Source: Syntrophus aciditrophicus | Lineage (GTDB): Bacteria; Desulfobacterota; Syntrophia; Syntrophales; UBA8958 | DNA: 42,308 bases | Assembly (NCBI GenBank): GCA_020718905.1 | Contig: DYRD01000002.1 | Span: forward strand, 40,047 to 82,354 | Direction: 5' to 3' | Shown here: positions 27,636 through 37,948 of the stretch, one piece after another | Numbering within the stretch: the stretch's first letter is position 1 | Layout: every line of letters begins with the position of its first letter | Position numbers and translations under genes: made by a program | The notes under the pieces: generated by a model | Seen by the model: the letters and a program-made list of their open reading frames with translations, nothing else | The model's database searches: none | What the model was told of the DNA's origin: nothing

Positions 27636-28813
27636 TTATTTGAGGGGATTCCTCTCGATAAGCTGCCCGACTTTGACCATGCGGAGCTGTTCCGGCTTGT
27701 TCACATTGGCCAGCGCCCAGGCGACATTCGGCTGCAACTGGTCGGACGACACGATCAGGCTGACGGGAAGCTTCTGAACGTCGCATTCCTTCTTGCCCGA
27801 CATGGGATCTTCCACCTCTTCAAAGGTATACACGAAGAGTTCGTTTCCCGGTTTGATCCCCACTTTTTCCCCGACACTGATCCGGACGGCCTTCTCTTTG
27901 CCATCGGGACTGTTCTTGATCATGGTGATGTAACCTTTGAGGGGGAAATACTTGGACAACTCCGGGCGGGCGGTCTCGATGCTCTTGCTCGCGGCCTTCT
28001 TGATGCCGCCGATGAGGGCGTCGTAATTGGGATAAGGGATCTTGCCGATGATATGCTTGCCTGTCATCTTTTTCGATAGAACGACTTCACCGGTCTCCAC
28101 ATCGAGGATCCTTATTGTGAGCTCGGTGCCGATATTCCATCCTTCCTGAGTTTCCAGGGCGGCGGCGCCGGCGGCAAGGGCGAGATCGCCGATAAAGCTG
28201 CCGCTGCCGCCCTTGCCGAGGCCCTGCCTGGCCGATTGGTAGGAGACCCACTTCAGATCCACATTATTCACCGATCCGGTGATGATGTATTTGACGCCTT
28301 TGAGCTTTCCCAGGCGGACCATGGTGGCGTCGTCCACCAGGCCGGATTGCTGGAATTTCTGCTCTGAAAAGACTTTTTCCATCTCCTTGCGGGTATAGAC
28401 CTTGGCCCCTCCCATATTGACCATCTCATTCATGACGCCGTCTTCGATGCTCTCGCTGAGTTTGGCGTTGATCTGACGGGAAACACTTTCGGAATTGGCC
28501 TGGAAGGAAGACCGTTCTTTCGTCCCCCATACAACGCCGGCTGCCCCGACTGCCGCGCCGCCTACGGCCGTTCGCTGTCCTGAACCCTGAACCTGGCTCT
28601 GGACGACGTTGCATAATCGAAGGAGGTGTTATTGGTGAAATTGGTCACCGCCACAAAGGGCAGGGGCGCATCGTATGAGGATTTACATATCAGGGGAATT
28701 CTGATTTTGTGTTCTCGGTCGGGTACGAAGCCGGTCAAATCGATCTTTGGCGCCGAGACGCAGCCGCTGATAAAAAGAACCATGAAGACGGACAATATCA
28801 ATCGTTTGTTCAT
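27636..28813 (-). pseudogene. CsgG-like lipoprotein, frameshifted
   Basis: N-part MNKRLILSVFMVLFISGCVSAPKID...FVAVTNFTNNTSFDYAT; C-part VVQSQVQGSGQRTAVGGAAVGAAGVVWGTKERSSF...GGAKVYTRKEMEKVF...ITGSV. Frame changes near 28608-28615. Confidence 0.8.
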
Positions 28814-28828
28814 CGTTAATTATCCCCT

Positions 28829-29970
28829 CTATTTCTGATAATTAATGGTAAGCGAGTAAGGCGTAAAGTTGTTCATCGTGAAATTACCCTTCTGTTTTAT
28901 GCTGTTAGCCAGGTAGACGGAATTTCCCGGATAACTGACAATGAACGCGCCCATTTCCTTCTCTTCCACTTCCGAGACCCAGACGCTGTTCTGGAGGATG
29001 CCCTTGATTTCCATATTCGTATCGATATCGCCGACACCGGTAATCTGAATCCGGATCTTCTTGACGTTCCCCCGAATGTAGTGGGCGACCTTGTCCAGGA
29101 GCTTGGGGGTGATCTTTTCCGCCACGTCCTTGAGGGCCGCCGCCGCATCCTCGACGCTGTTCCGGATGCCCTTGCCCTGCTCCGATCCGGCGGTGAGTAT
29201 TTCCATCGCTCCGGTCTTGTTGTTTCGGGCCACCATCCGGTAGGTCAGGCGGACGGTGACGTTATTGAAGGGCATCGAGAGCCCATAACCAATATCTTCG
29301 CCTTTTTTGGTAGAGATCGTATAATCGGTCTTGCCGATAATGATGATATTGGACAGGAATTTATAGAACATGCTCCGGATGGCGAGGGTGCTGCCGCTTT
29401 TGACGGCCCTCTCGATCTCGGCGGCGGCTACGGCCTGAGTCGGGGCGACATCGACGACCTTATAATTCTGATCCGTCAGCTTGCCGATGAGATTTTCAGA
29501 CAGGATATTCGTCTCTTCGTAAACAGACCCTCCCTGTCCCCCCTGGGGTCTTCTGGCAGGGATGAAAACGGCGATGCCGTTATTCACAGGGCCAGTTCCG
29601 AGGCAATGGCTTCCTGGGCCTGCTTCGGCTCCACGCAGGCGTTGATTCTGACGGTGAGGGCGTCCTTTTTTTCATCCTCGCTCAAGACGGTATATTTCTT
29701 CACCGCTCCCCCCACCTGGGTTTTCATGACATCCTCGACGAGGGCAAAGTTGGAGACAAAGCTACCCGCTTTGACGTCAACTCCAACGGTCTGTTCAATG
29801 GCCTACCATTTGGCCCGAGCGATGGCTTCCATCTTGGCCGCGGGACGATCATTATTGACGATTGCCGCTTCCCCTTCGGCGTCAACGCACTTGCTCTGGC
29901 CGTAAGCCGGTGCAAAGGAAAGGATACTTAAACAGGCAAAGAAGAATAAAAAAAACAGATTCTTGCGCAT
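28829..29970 (-). pseudogene. FlgT-like secreted protein split by an in-frame TAG and a frame change
   Basis: MRKNLFFLFFFACLSILSFAPAYGQSKCVDAEGEAAIVNNDRPAAKMEAIARAKW*AIEQTVGVDVKAGSFVSNFALVEDVMKTQVGGAVKKYTVLSEDEKKDALTVRINACVEPKQAQEAIASELAL*/NNGIAVFIPARRPQG.... Confidence 0.75.
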
Positions 29971-30128
29971 GGCTATATGCCTCCCATAAAGATGCGTATT
30001 GCTCACTTACCGGCCGATGTATTTCACGGGGTGGGGATGGGGCAACTGACGCCGCCTCCGCCCGCCCGACAATTGCCAAAAATATACTGAAAAGGGAGGT
30101 TTTTGTAAAGAATAAAAGAATGAAAAGT

Positions 30129-31511
30129 TTACTTTCCGATGCAGAAGGAGGCAAAAATCCGGGCGAGGATGATGTCGTTTGCCGTTTTTCCGATTATCTC
30201 TTCGAGAGCGTCGAGGGCGTCCCGGAGGTCGGCAGCAGTCAGTTCCAGCGATACGCCGCTTATGGCCCCCGCCGTAGCCTCGCAGAGATGGAAAACCGCC
30301 CTTTCAATGGCGAGCCGGTGGCGCAGATGGGTGATGGTGTCAGGAGGGGGACCGTCGTTCCTGTCTCGACAGAAATGCCGGTAAATCGCCTCCTGAAGCT
30401 CCTCCATGCCGTTACCGTATTTTGCGGAGACCAGGATGGCAGGCCCTCCCGGCAGGATGCGGGAGATGTCCTCGGGAGAGATGAGCTGGGGCAGATCTGC
30501 CTTGTTGACGACGGGAATGAGCGGTTTGCCTCGGAGTTTTTCGATGATTTCTTCGTCTTCCGTCGTCAACGCTTCCGAGCCGTCTAGGAGGATCAACACC
30601 GCATCGGCCGCCGCCGCGCGTTGCCATACGAGGTCAATGCCCGCTTGCTCAATGGCCTCCCCCGCATTCCGGATCCCCGCCGTATCCGTCAATCTGACGA
30701 CAAGATCATGGATCCGGAGCGGTTCCTCTATAAAATCCCTCGTGGTACCCGGTATCGGCGTAACAATAGCCCGCTGCTCTCCCAGGAGGTGGTTCAGCAG
30801 GCTGGACTTGCCGACGTTGGTCCGACCGGCAATGACAACGCTGACCCCTTCCTTGAGGACCTTTCCCTCTCCATAAGACGCCGCGAGTCTGTTGAGATCT
30901 TGAACAATATTCTGGAGCCGCTTCGGGATGGATTTGTCTTCGGGAAGGTCAGCGAGGTCCTCGATAAAATCGATGGCCGCTTCGAGATGGGCAAGAATGT
31001 CGACAATTTCCGCGCCCACTTTCCCGATGCATCCGGAGAGGCGGCCTTGGTATTGCGCCTGGGCAAGCTCCAGCCCCCCTTCGGTCCGGGCGGCGATCAT
31101 GTCCGCCACCGCCTCGGCCTGAGAAAGGTCGATCCGATTGTTGAGAAAGGCCCTTTTGGTGAATTCACCCGGTTCGGCATGACGCGCCCCTGTCTTGAGG
31201 ACTTCCGCCAATATCCTTTGGGGGAGAAGATACCCCCCATGACCGCTTATTTCCAGGACATCTTCACCGGTGTAGGAATGGGGGGTCCGCATGAGGGCAA
31301 CCATGACCTCATCGATTATAGCGCCCCCATAGGAGGAAATGATGTGGCCGTGGTAGAGATGGTGGGTTTCCAGAACCGGCAGGCGGTCATCCTTCCTTCG
31401 AAAGAGGCGAAGGGCAATGGCTTCCGCCTGGGGGCCGCTGACACGGACAACGGCAATTCCGCCTACCCCCGGGGCGGTGGCAATGGCGGCAATGGTGTCG
31501 TCCGTCTTCAT
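30129..31511 (-). CDS. mnmE: tRNA modification GTPase MnmE (TrmE)
   Basis: GRTNVGKSSLLNHLLG, TPIPGTTRDFIEE, DTAGIR, C-terminal FCIGK. Confidence 0.96.
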   Translation of the reverse strand: MKTDDTIAAIATAPGVGGIAVVRVSGPQAEAIALRLFRRKDDRLPVLETHHLYHGHIISSYGGAIIDEVMVALMRTPHSYTGEDVLEISGHGGYLLPQRILAEVLKTGARHAEPGEFTKRAFLNNRIDLSQAEAVADMIAARTEGGLELAQAQYQGRLSGCIGKVGAEIVDILAHLEAAIDFIEDLADLPEDKSIPKRLQNIVQDLNRLAASYGEGKVLKEGVSVVIAGRTNVGKSSLLNHLLGEQRAIVTPIPGTTRDFIEEPLRIHDLVVRLTDTAGIRNAGEAIEQAGIDLVWQRAAAADAVLILLDGSEALTTEDEEIIEKLRGKPLIPVVNKADLPQLISPEDISRILPGGPAILVSAKYGNGMEELQEAIYRHFCRDRNDGPPPDTITHLRHRLAIERAVFHLCEATAGAISGVSLELTAADLRDALDALEEIIGKTANDIILARIFASFCIGK

Positions 31512-31519
31512 GAGGCTGC

Positions 31520-32404
31520 TCAGGTTGCCGTCGGCTTGATCACCGCCCGCTCCCGCTCGCTTCGGGCCGGCATGATGATGATCTTGCGGTACTCCCCCTC
31601 GCCGCGACTCTTTGTTGTGAGCGAGGAGTCCGTCTGGAGGGTCAAGTGGATGATCCGGCGGTCGTGGGCGTTCATATTGCTTACGGTGACCGCTTTTCTG
31701 GTCTTCTTGACCTTCTGCCCCAGCCTTTCCGCCAGTGATACGAGGGCGTCTTCCCGGCGTTTCCGGTAGGCCTCCGTATCGATGATGATCATTTTTTTGT
31801 CTTCCCCGGACCGGTTGGTGGCCTTGTTGACAAGATATTGAAGGGCGTCGAGATTCTGCCCCCGCTTACCGATCAAGAGGCCACCGCCATCCCCCTGGAT
31901 ATTGAGGACAATGGCGTCTTCCCGGGCATCGGCGGTAACGGGGGCTTCGATATTCATACGCTCCAAAATCCCGGAGAGGAGCGTTTTTGCTTTCATGGCC
32001 AATTCATGGTCCGTTTCCTGAACCGTTTCCTTGCCGGCATCCCGCACCGATTCCCTCGATATTTCCTTTGCCGGTTCTTTAATGGTCTTGGCTGCCCTCG
32101 CATGTTCTGGGGAGGCTTCCCTCTTTCCCGGTTTCCCCTCTTTTCTGACCTGGGGAAGCACGGCAGCGGCTACCGGCAGGACAGGAGTTGCTTTTATTGC
32201 CGGTTTTTCAAAGGATTCCTCTTCCATGTGAATGGACAACAGGCGAGCCCGGATCTTGGCCCGCTTGGCACCGACACCGAAAAAACCCTGCGATCCTTCC
32301 GAGACTATTTCGATATTGAGCTTGTCCCGGGGGACCCCAAACTCATTACAGGCCTTTTCTATAGCTTCGTCAATGGTTTTACCTTCAATTTCGGTCATGT
32401 TCAT
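31520..32404 (-). CDS. jag: Jag/KhpB RNA-binding protein (Jag_N, KH, R3H)
   Basis: MTEIEGKTIDEAIEKACNEFGVPRDKLNIEIVSEGSQGFFGVGAKRAKIRARL; GLLIGKRGQNLDALQYLVNKA; R3H MNAHDRRIIHLTL. Confidence 0.93.
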   Translation of the reverse strand: MNMTEIEGKTIDEAIEKACNEFGVPRDKLNIEIVSEGSQGFFGVGAKRAKIRARLLSIHMEEESFEKPAIKATPVLPVAAAVLPQVRKEGKPGKREASPEHARAAKTIKEPAKEISRESVRDAGKETVQETDHELAMKAKTLLSGILERMNIEAPVTADAREDAIVLNIQGDGGGLLIGKRGQNLDALQYLVNKATNRSGEDKKMIIIDTEAYRKRREDALVSLAERLGQKVKKTRKAVTVSNMNAHDRRIIHLTLQTDSSLTTKSRGEGEYRKIIIMPARSERERAVIKPTAT

Positions 32405-32416
32405 CCATCACCTCGA

Positions 32417-34045
32417 TTAAGCATGTCGCTTATTGATATAATATTGTTGCCCGATACTGATTACGTTGTTGAGCAACCAGTAGATAACCAGTCCGGCCGG
32501 GAAGTTCAGGAAGAGGAAAGTAAAGATAACCGGCATCCACAGCATAACCTTCTGCTGCATCGGGTCGCCGCTCATGGGTGTCATTTTCTGCTGAACCCAC
32601 ATCGTGCCGCCCATGATGATGGGGGTTATGTAATAGGGATCCTTGTCGGAGAGATCCTGAATCCAAAAGAAGAATGGTGAGTGCCGCAGTTCAATGGCAT
32701 ACAGAAGGGTCCTGTAAAGACCGAAGAAAACGGGAATCTGAATGAGCATGGGCAGGCAGCCGCTCATGGGATTGACCTTGTGGGTCTTGTAGAGGGCCAT
32801 GGTCTCCTGGCTGAGTTTCTGACGGTCACCCTTGTACTTTTCCTGGAGTTCCTTCATCTTCGGCTGCAATTTCTGCATCTGTTTCATCGATTCGTAGCTC
32901 TTGTTTCCCAAGGGCCAGAAGATAAGTTTGATGAGGATGGTCAGGATGATAATGGCGATGCCGTAGTTGTGAACATACTGATAAAGCCATTTGAGAACGA
33001 TGAGCATAGGCATGGCCAGCCATTTCAGCCACGATCCGAAATCGATAGCGTCTTCAAGATTTACCTTCTGGGCCTTGAGGATGGAATAGTCCTTCGGGCC
33101 AAGAAAGAGGGTGTACATAAACGACCCGGCCTGTCCTCCCGGGATGAGATCCTTCGGTCCCTGCAGGCTGGCCGTGACCATGTCTCTGCTGTCTTTGGAC
33201 ATGGCAAAACTGGTCAGGGACGGGTTCTGGGGGATCATGGCCGCCATGAAGTATTTGCTTTCAAAGCCGCCCCAGGAGACATTCGGTCCCAGGACCTTTT
33301 CTCCCTCTATTTTCTTGACTTCCGTACGCTCCATATCCTTGGCGACGAAGGCTACGGGGCCTTTGTGGCTCCAGCTGTCCGTTTCCTCCTTCGGGTCGAC
33401 ATACTGGTTCCAGTTGAGACTCGCATTCTGGCTCAGGGGGGTTGCCGTGAGGTTGTGCACGCGGACTTCGAGATCGATGCCATAGCGGTCGGGGTGAAAC
33501 GTAAAGATTTTCTCGACCTTCATGACCCCGGTGATGTTCTGCTGAAGAATCAGCCGCTGGCTTTCTTTGCCCTTGGTCAGATCGAGGCTTTTTGTCTCGC
33601 TGTCATACATACCCTCGGCGGGCAGATCGGCGGTGGAGCCGGGGAAAGAAAAGGTCAGGGGCCGAGGCATGCCCATGCCTACATCCACCAGTTCAATCAA
33701 TTCGGATTTTTCGCCCAGTTTTTGCCGGTAACCTTTGAGCTTGAAAGACTGAATGGCCCCTCCCTTGGTGGTAAATTGCGCAATGTACAGAGGGGTTTCC
33801 ACAGCGATGAAGCGTTCCGCTACGGCTGGGGAGATTTTAGCCGGCTGCCCCGCCTTGATAGCCGTCTGCGGCAGTACGGACGGCGCCGGGGAAGGGGCCG
33901 CCGCCGTCTCCGCCTTATTCGCTGTTTGTGAACTTTCTTTCGCAGGCGCCGGGATCTGCTTCACCGGCGGCTTCATAAAAAATATCTGGTAGATGAGAAT
34001 AACCGCCACTGATAGCACAATGGCAAGAATGGTTCGCTTATCCAT
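32417..34045 (-). CDS. yidC: membrane protein insertase YidC
   Basis: 542 aa; MDKRTILAIVLSVAVILIYQIFF; ...MKELQEKYKGDRQKLSQETMALYKTHKVNPMSGCLPMLIQIPVFFGLYRTL. Confidence 0.97.
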   Translation of the reverse strand: MDKRTILAIVLSVAVILIYQIFFMKPPVKQIPAPAKESSQTANKAETAAAPSPAPSVLPQTAIKAGQPAKISPAVAERFIAVETPLYIAQFTTKGGAIQSFKLKGYRQKLGEKSELIELVDVGMGMPRPLTFSFPGSTADLPAEGMYDSETKSLDLTKGKESQRLILQQNITGVMKVEKIFTFHPDRYGIDLEVRVHNLTATPLSQNASLNWNQYVDPKEETDSWSHKGPVAFVAKDMERTEVKKIEGEKVLGPNVSWGGFESKYFMAAMIPQNPSLTSFAMSKDSRDMVTASLQGPKDLIPGGQAGSFMYTLFLGPKDYSILKAQKVNLEDAIDFGSWLKWLAMPMLIVLKWLYQYVHNYGIAIIILTILIKLIFWPLGNKSYESMKQMQKLQPKMKELQEKYKGDRQKLSQETMALYKTHKVNPMSGCLPMLIQIPVFFGLYRTLLYAIELRHSPFFFWIQDLSDKDPYYITPIIMGGTMWVQQKMTPMSGDPMQQKVMLWMPVIFTFLFLNFPAGLVIYWLLNNVISIGQQYYINKRHA

Positions 34046-34066
34046 TCATAACCTCCCGTATTTCAG

Positions 34067-34303
34067 TTATTTGACAGGGTCGTAACCACCCGGATGCAGG
34101 GGGTGACAGCGACCGAGACGCTTAAGGCCGGCTAAAGAGCCCTTCCATGGGCCATGGCGCCGGATGGACATAATGGCGTACTCGGAGCAGGTCGGGTAAA
34201 AACGGCAGGATGGGGGCAGGATCGGGGAGATGAACAGCTGATATAGACGTATAAGCAAAACAAGAATGTTTGCCGGGATTTGTGAAAATATCTTATTGTT
34301 CAT
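34067..34303 (-). CDS. yidD: membrane protein insertion efficiency factor YidD
   Basis: [61 protein letters not shown]. Confidence 0.97.
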   Translation of the reverse strand: MNNKIFSQIPANILVLLIRLYQLFISPILPPSCRFYPTCSEYAIMSIRRHGPWKGSLAGLKRLGRCHPLHPGGYDPVK

Positions 34304-34643
34304 CCCTGGTTCTGATTAAAAGCCTTTCCAGCTCCCTCTTAAGCTCGTGATGTGTCGGCAACGCCGGTCGGACCTTCACCATGATCACGATGTCAAGAGC
34401 AGCCGGCAACCTCGGCTTATGCAAACGATAAAACTCCCGAATGAGACGTTTGATCCTGTTTCTTGTGACAGCGTTCCCCACCTTTTTTATTATGGTGATC
34501 CCCAGCCGTCTGACTCCTGATGGGTTCGGGCATACGATACAGGTTAAATGCTCCGAATGTTTGCGAACCCCCTGTTGATAGACCGTCAAATAATCTCGTC
34601 TTTTGTCTATCCTTTCCAGTTTGCCAAAGGTTGAATTTTCCAT
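34293..34643 (-). CDS. rnpA: ribonuclease P protein component
   Basis: [28 protein letters not shown]. The track ORF 5' extension (34644-34784) overlaps rpmH in another frame, so ATG at 34643 is preferred. Confidence 0.93.
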   Translation of the reverse strand: MENSTFGKLERIDKRRDYLTVYQQGVRKHSEHLTCIVCPNPSGVRRLGITIIKKVGNAVTRNRIKRLIREFYRLHKPRLPAALDIVIMVKVRPALPTHHELKRELERLLIRTRDEQ

Positions 34644-34695
34644 GGAATATGCAGATGCAAATGCGCCGGGGCGCACAGACCTGTCTTTGGCAAGG

Positions 34696-34833
34696 CTAAA
34701 CAGCCAGCCTTTTTCTTCCTTTCGCCCGCCGGCGGTTAAGGACAAGCCGGCCGCCTTTCGTAGCCATGCGGACAAGGAAGCCATGGGTTCTTTTCCTGCT
34801 TGTATTACTGATTGTTTTTAATGTCTTTTTCAT
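34696..34833 (-). CDS. rpmH: 50S ribosomal protein L34 (absent from the ORF track because it is 45 aa)
   Basis: Translated by hand: [45 protein letters not shown]. Confidence 0.94.
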   Translation of the reverse strand: MKKTLKTISNTSRKRTHGFLVRMATKGGRLVLNRRRAKGRKRLAV

Positions 34834-34925
34834 TTTTTCAAGCCTCAGTTAAATAAATGACCGTGCGAAGAGGAGTCATTAATCATATCCGGTTTTAATT
34901 GTCAAGACAAAACGTCCCCCTGGCA

Positions 34926-35310
34926 TCATGTCTGCAATACGTATGTTCCGGGAGCGTCTCCCCGCGGTTTGAGTCCCTTTTCCGGGGACCCCATCTCCGG
35001 CGGCGCCGTCTGGTCCGTAGAATGGGCGGTCAGCCATTCCTCCCAGGGGAGCCACCAAGAACCTTTAAATGTAGGTGCTTCTTCCAGCCAACGGTCGGTA
35101 TTGATATATTTTTCTCCTTTAGGTCATGCTTTTTTCCTTGAAATCCTCGATGATCCGGTACTGTGTCCCCGGCGAATCGGCGAGGTTGAGGAACCAATCG
35201 AGGAAGGCGAGTACCTGGGTGACCGGCGAAAGATTCATGGTGAATCTGGCCTGCCGGGCGTGGATGAAACTGTCAATACTGGCATGGGCGGTATTCTTAA
35301 TCGCGTCCAT
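34926..35310 (-). pseudogene. remnant of poly(3-hydroxyalkanoate) synthase PhaC: N-terminal and C-terminal ends only
   Basis: N fragment ...FIHARQARFTMNLSPVTQVLAFLDWFLNLADSPGTQYRIIEDFKEKSMT*; then in another frame KGEKYINTDRWLEEAPTFKGSWWLPWEEWLTAHSTDQTAPPEMGSPEKGLKPRGDAPGTYVLQT*. Confidence 0.75.
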
Positions 35311-35416
35311 CTAATATCCTCCTGGAAATGACGGTTCTGTGAAGCTGCCGGGTAAAATATTTCTCTGCCTCTGGAAATGCTACCAGAAATCAAAATAATA
35401 TCAAGCTGCAAATATT

Positions 35417-35438
35417 GACGGTGTCGTAAAAAAATCCG
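35417..35438. repeat. possible solo end of the GACGGCTTCGTAAAA repeat
   Basis: GACGGTGTCGTAAAAAAATCCG; one mismatch in the first 13 nt; no partner end seen. Confidence 0.4.
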
Positions 35439-35579
35439 AGCATAACCGTGTTGTAACTACTCAACATTTATAATTTTTATCATCTTTCTAAATATTAGTC
35501 GCAGACATGGCCATGCTTTTCGGCACTCTGAAGAATCTGACCGAGGCCGCCTATGAAGAAGGCCTGCTTCAAGCCATCC

Positions 35580-35723
35580 ATGAAGGTCTCCGGGTATAGC
35601 AAGGGTCGGGAGGCAACGGCTATGCTCGCAAAAGAGTGTGACGGCTTCATCCAGAAACAGTTTAAGATTAATGAGCTTTCACGCAGCATCCGCCAGGAGA
35701 TGGAATGCCGGACGATAGCCTAG
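35580..35723 (+). CDS. short ORF or gene remnant, function unknown
   Basis: MKVSGYSKGREATAMLAKECDGFIQKQFKINELSRSIRQEMECRTIA*; a preceding ORF at 35507-35599 in another frame (MAMLFGTLKNLTEAAYEEGLLQAIHEGLRV*) reads like its N-terminal part. Confidence 0.3.
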   Translation: MKVSGYSKGREATAMLAKECDGFIQKQFKINELSRSIRQEMECRTIA

Positions 35724-35844
35724 CATTAACCAGGCCTGCGAACCACCTTCACGCCGCCACGACGAAAAATCAACCATAAAAGCACAATGATCTTTCGGGG
35801 ATGAATTTGAATAATTGCCTTTGCGGGCATTTCCTCGTAATGGT

Positions 35845-37863
35845 ATGGAGATTTATATGCCTCCTTTTCGTATCACATCCGAATTTGAACCCCAGGGCGA
35901 TCAACCCCGGGCGATAGCCAGGTTGACTGCCGGGATCCAACGGGGTCTTCCCCATCACGTTCTCCTGGGGGTGACCGGTTCGGGGAAGACCTTTACCGTT
36001 GCCCAGGTCATCCAGGCCGTGCAGCGTCCCGCCCTGGTGATCGCCCACAACAAGACCCTGGCTGCCCAGTTGTACGGGGAATTCAAGAGCCTTTTCCCCG
36101 ACAATGCGGTGGAATATTTCGTCAGTTATTACGACTACTACCAGCCTGAGGCCTATCTTCCCAGCACGGACACCTATATTGAGAAGGATTCCGCCGTCAA
36201 CGAAGAGATCGACAAGTTGCGCCATGGGGCGACCCACGCCCTTTTCGATCGTCAGGACGTGATTATTGTGGCCAGCGTGTCATGTATTTACGGTCTCGGT
36301 TCCCCCGAAGACTACCAGGGGATGATGCTTTATATCGAGGAAGGGATGGAAATCGGACGGGACGTCATGCTCCGGCGCCTCGTGGAAATCCAGTACGAAC
36401 GAAACGATATCGATTTTCACCGGGGGACCTTTCGGGTGAGGGGCGATGTCGTGGAAATCTTTCCCGCCTATGAACAGGAACGGGCGGTGCGGGTGACCTT
36501 TTTCGATGATGTTATTGAAGATATTGTTATCGTTGACCCCCTGCGTGGGAAAAAGATAGAAAAAATTAACAAGTTAGCGATTTATCCGGGAAGCCATTAC
36601 GTAACGACCAAGGATAATCTCAAGCGGGCGATGGCGGATATCCGCACCGAACTCCGGGAACGGCTTGCTTACCTGAAGAGCCAAAACAAGCTGCTCGAAG
36701 CCCAGCGTTTGGAACAGCGTACGATGTTTGACCTCGAGATGATGGAGGAGATGGGCTACTGCCAGGGGATCGAAAATTACTCCCGCCATCTGACGGGAAG
36801 AAGCCCGGGACAGCCCCCCCCCCTCCTCATGGAATATTTCCCGAAAAACTCCCTTTTGATCATCGATGAGAGCCATGCGACGATTCCCCAGCTCATCGGC
36901 ATGTACCGGGGGGATCGTTCCCGGAAGGAAACCCTGGTGGAGTACGGTTTTCGTCTCCCCTCGGCCCTGGACAACCGGCCCCTCCGTTTTGAGGAATACG
37001 AGGCCTTTCCCCAACAGCGCATATATATCTCGGCAACGCCGGCGTTATACGAAATTGGCAAGGCAGATGGACAGGTTATCGAGCAGATCATCCGTCCCAC
37101 CGGCCTCATGGACCCGGAGATCATCATCAAGCCGGTTAAGGATCAGGTCGACGACCTCCTCGGGGAGATTCGGACCCGGGTGGAGAAGGGAGAGCGGGTG
37201 CTCGTGACGACCCTGACCAAGCGCATGGCGGAAAACCTCACGACCTATTACCAGGAACTGGGGATCAAGGTCCGCTATCTCCATTCGGATATCCATACCC
37301 TGGAGCGGGTGGGGATTATCAGGGATCTGCGCCTGGGAGAATTTGATGTCCTGGTCGGGGTAAATCTACTCCGGGAGGGCCTTGACATCCCCGAGGTTTC
37401 CCTGGTGGCGATCCTTGACGCCGACAAGGAGGGATTCCTCCGCTCGGAACGATCTCTGATCCAGACTGCCGGCCGCGCGGCACGGCATGTCTCCGGACAG
37501 GTCATCATGTTCGCCGATGTGATCACGAAATCCATCCAGGCCTGCCTCAATGAGACGAAACGCCGCCGCAAGCTCCAATCCCGCTACAATAAGGAGCACG
37601 GCATTACCCCGGAGTCCATCCGGAAGACCATCTCCCATGTCCTGACTTCGGTTTATGAGGCGGACTATCTCACCGTGCCGCTGGTCCGGGAAGGAAAAGC
37701 GCCCTACGGAAAGGAAGACGAATTGGCCACCTTGATCGCACGTCTGAAGGAGGAAATGAAAAAGGCCGCCGAAGACCTGGACTTTGAAAAGGCGGCGGAA
37801 CGGCGCGATGAGATTCGGGAGCTTACTTCCCTCATGGTTGAGCTGGGTGGTGAAGTCGCGTGA
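35845..37863 (+). CDS. uvrB: excinuclease ABC subunit B
   Basis: [52 protein letters not shown]-terminal UVR motif. Start could also be 35857. Confidence 0.97.
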   Translation: MEIYMPPFRITSEFEPQGDQPRAIARLTAGIQRGLPHHVLLGVTGSGKTFTVAQVIQAVQRPALVIAHNKTLAAQLYGEFKSLFPDNAVEYFVSYYDYYQPEAYLPSTDTYIEKDSAVNEEIDKLRHGATHALFDRQDVIIVASVSCIYGLGSPEDYQGMMLYIEEGMEIGRDVMLRRLVEIQYERNDIDFHRGTFRVRGDVVEIFPAYEQERAVRVTFFDDVIEDIVIVDPLRGKKIEKINKLAIYPGSHYVTTKDNLKRAMADIRTELRERLAYLKSQNKLLEAQRLEQRTMFDLEMMEEMGYCQGIENYSRHLTGRSPGQPPPLLMEYFPKNSLLIIDESHATIPQLIGMYRGDRSRKETLVEYGFRLPSALDNRPLRFEEYEAFPQQRIYISATPALYEIGKADGQVIEQIIRPTGLMDPEIIIKPVKDQVDDLLGEIRTRVEKGERVLVTTLTKRMAENLTTYYQELGIKVRYLHSDIHTLERVGIIRDLRLGEFDVLVGVNLLREGLDIPEVSLVAILDADKEGFLRSERSLIQTAGRAARHVSGQVIMFADVITKSIQACLNETKRRRKLQSRYNKEHGITPESIRKTISHVLTSVYEADYLTVPLVREGKAPYGKEDELATLIARLKEEMKKAAEDLDFEKAAERRDEIRELTSLMVELGGEVA

Positions 37864-37948
37864 TCGGCAACGATGGCAAAGTATTAAAAAGTCAGGTAAT
37901 TTCCTCGCCATGGGAAGGGTTAGGGTGGGGGAAGGCAGTATTTGCGTT

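Noticed and set aside
29803-29805. TAG in the FlgT-like gene as pyrrolysine
   Set aside because: Context (AKW*AIEQ) is not a methylamine methyltransferase site and no pyl genes are visible; CAG to TAG fits better.
34644-34784. N-terminal extension of RnpA in the ORF track
   Set aside because: It overlaps rpmH out of frame; a normal RnpA start exists at 34643.
34834-35820. Replication origin next to rpmH
   Set aside because: No cluster of TTATCCACA-like DnaA boxes and no dnaA nearby.
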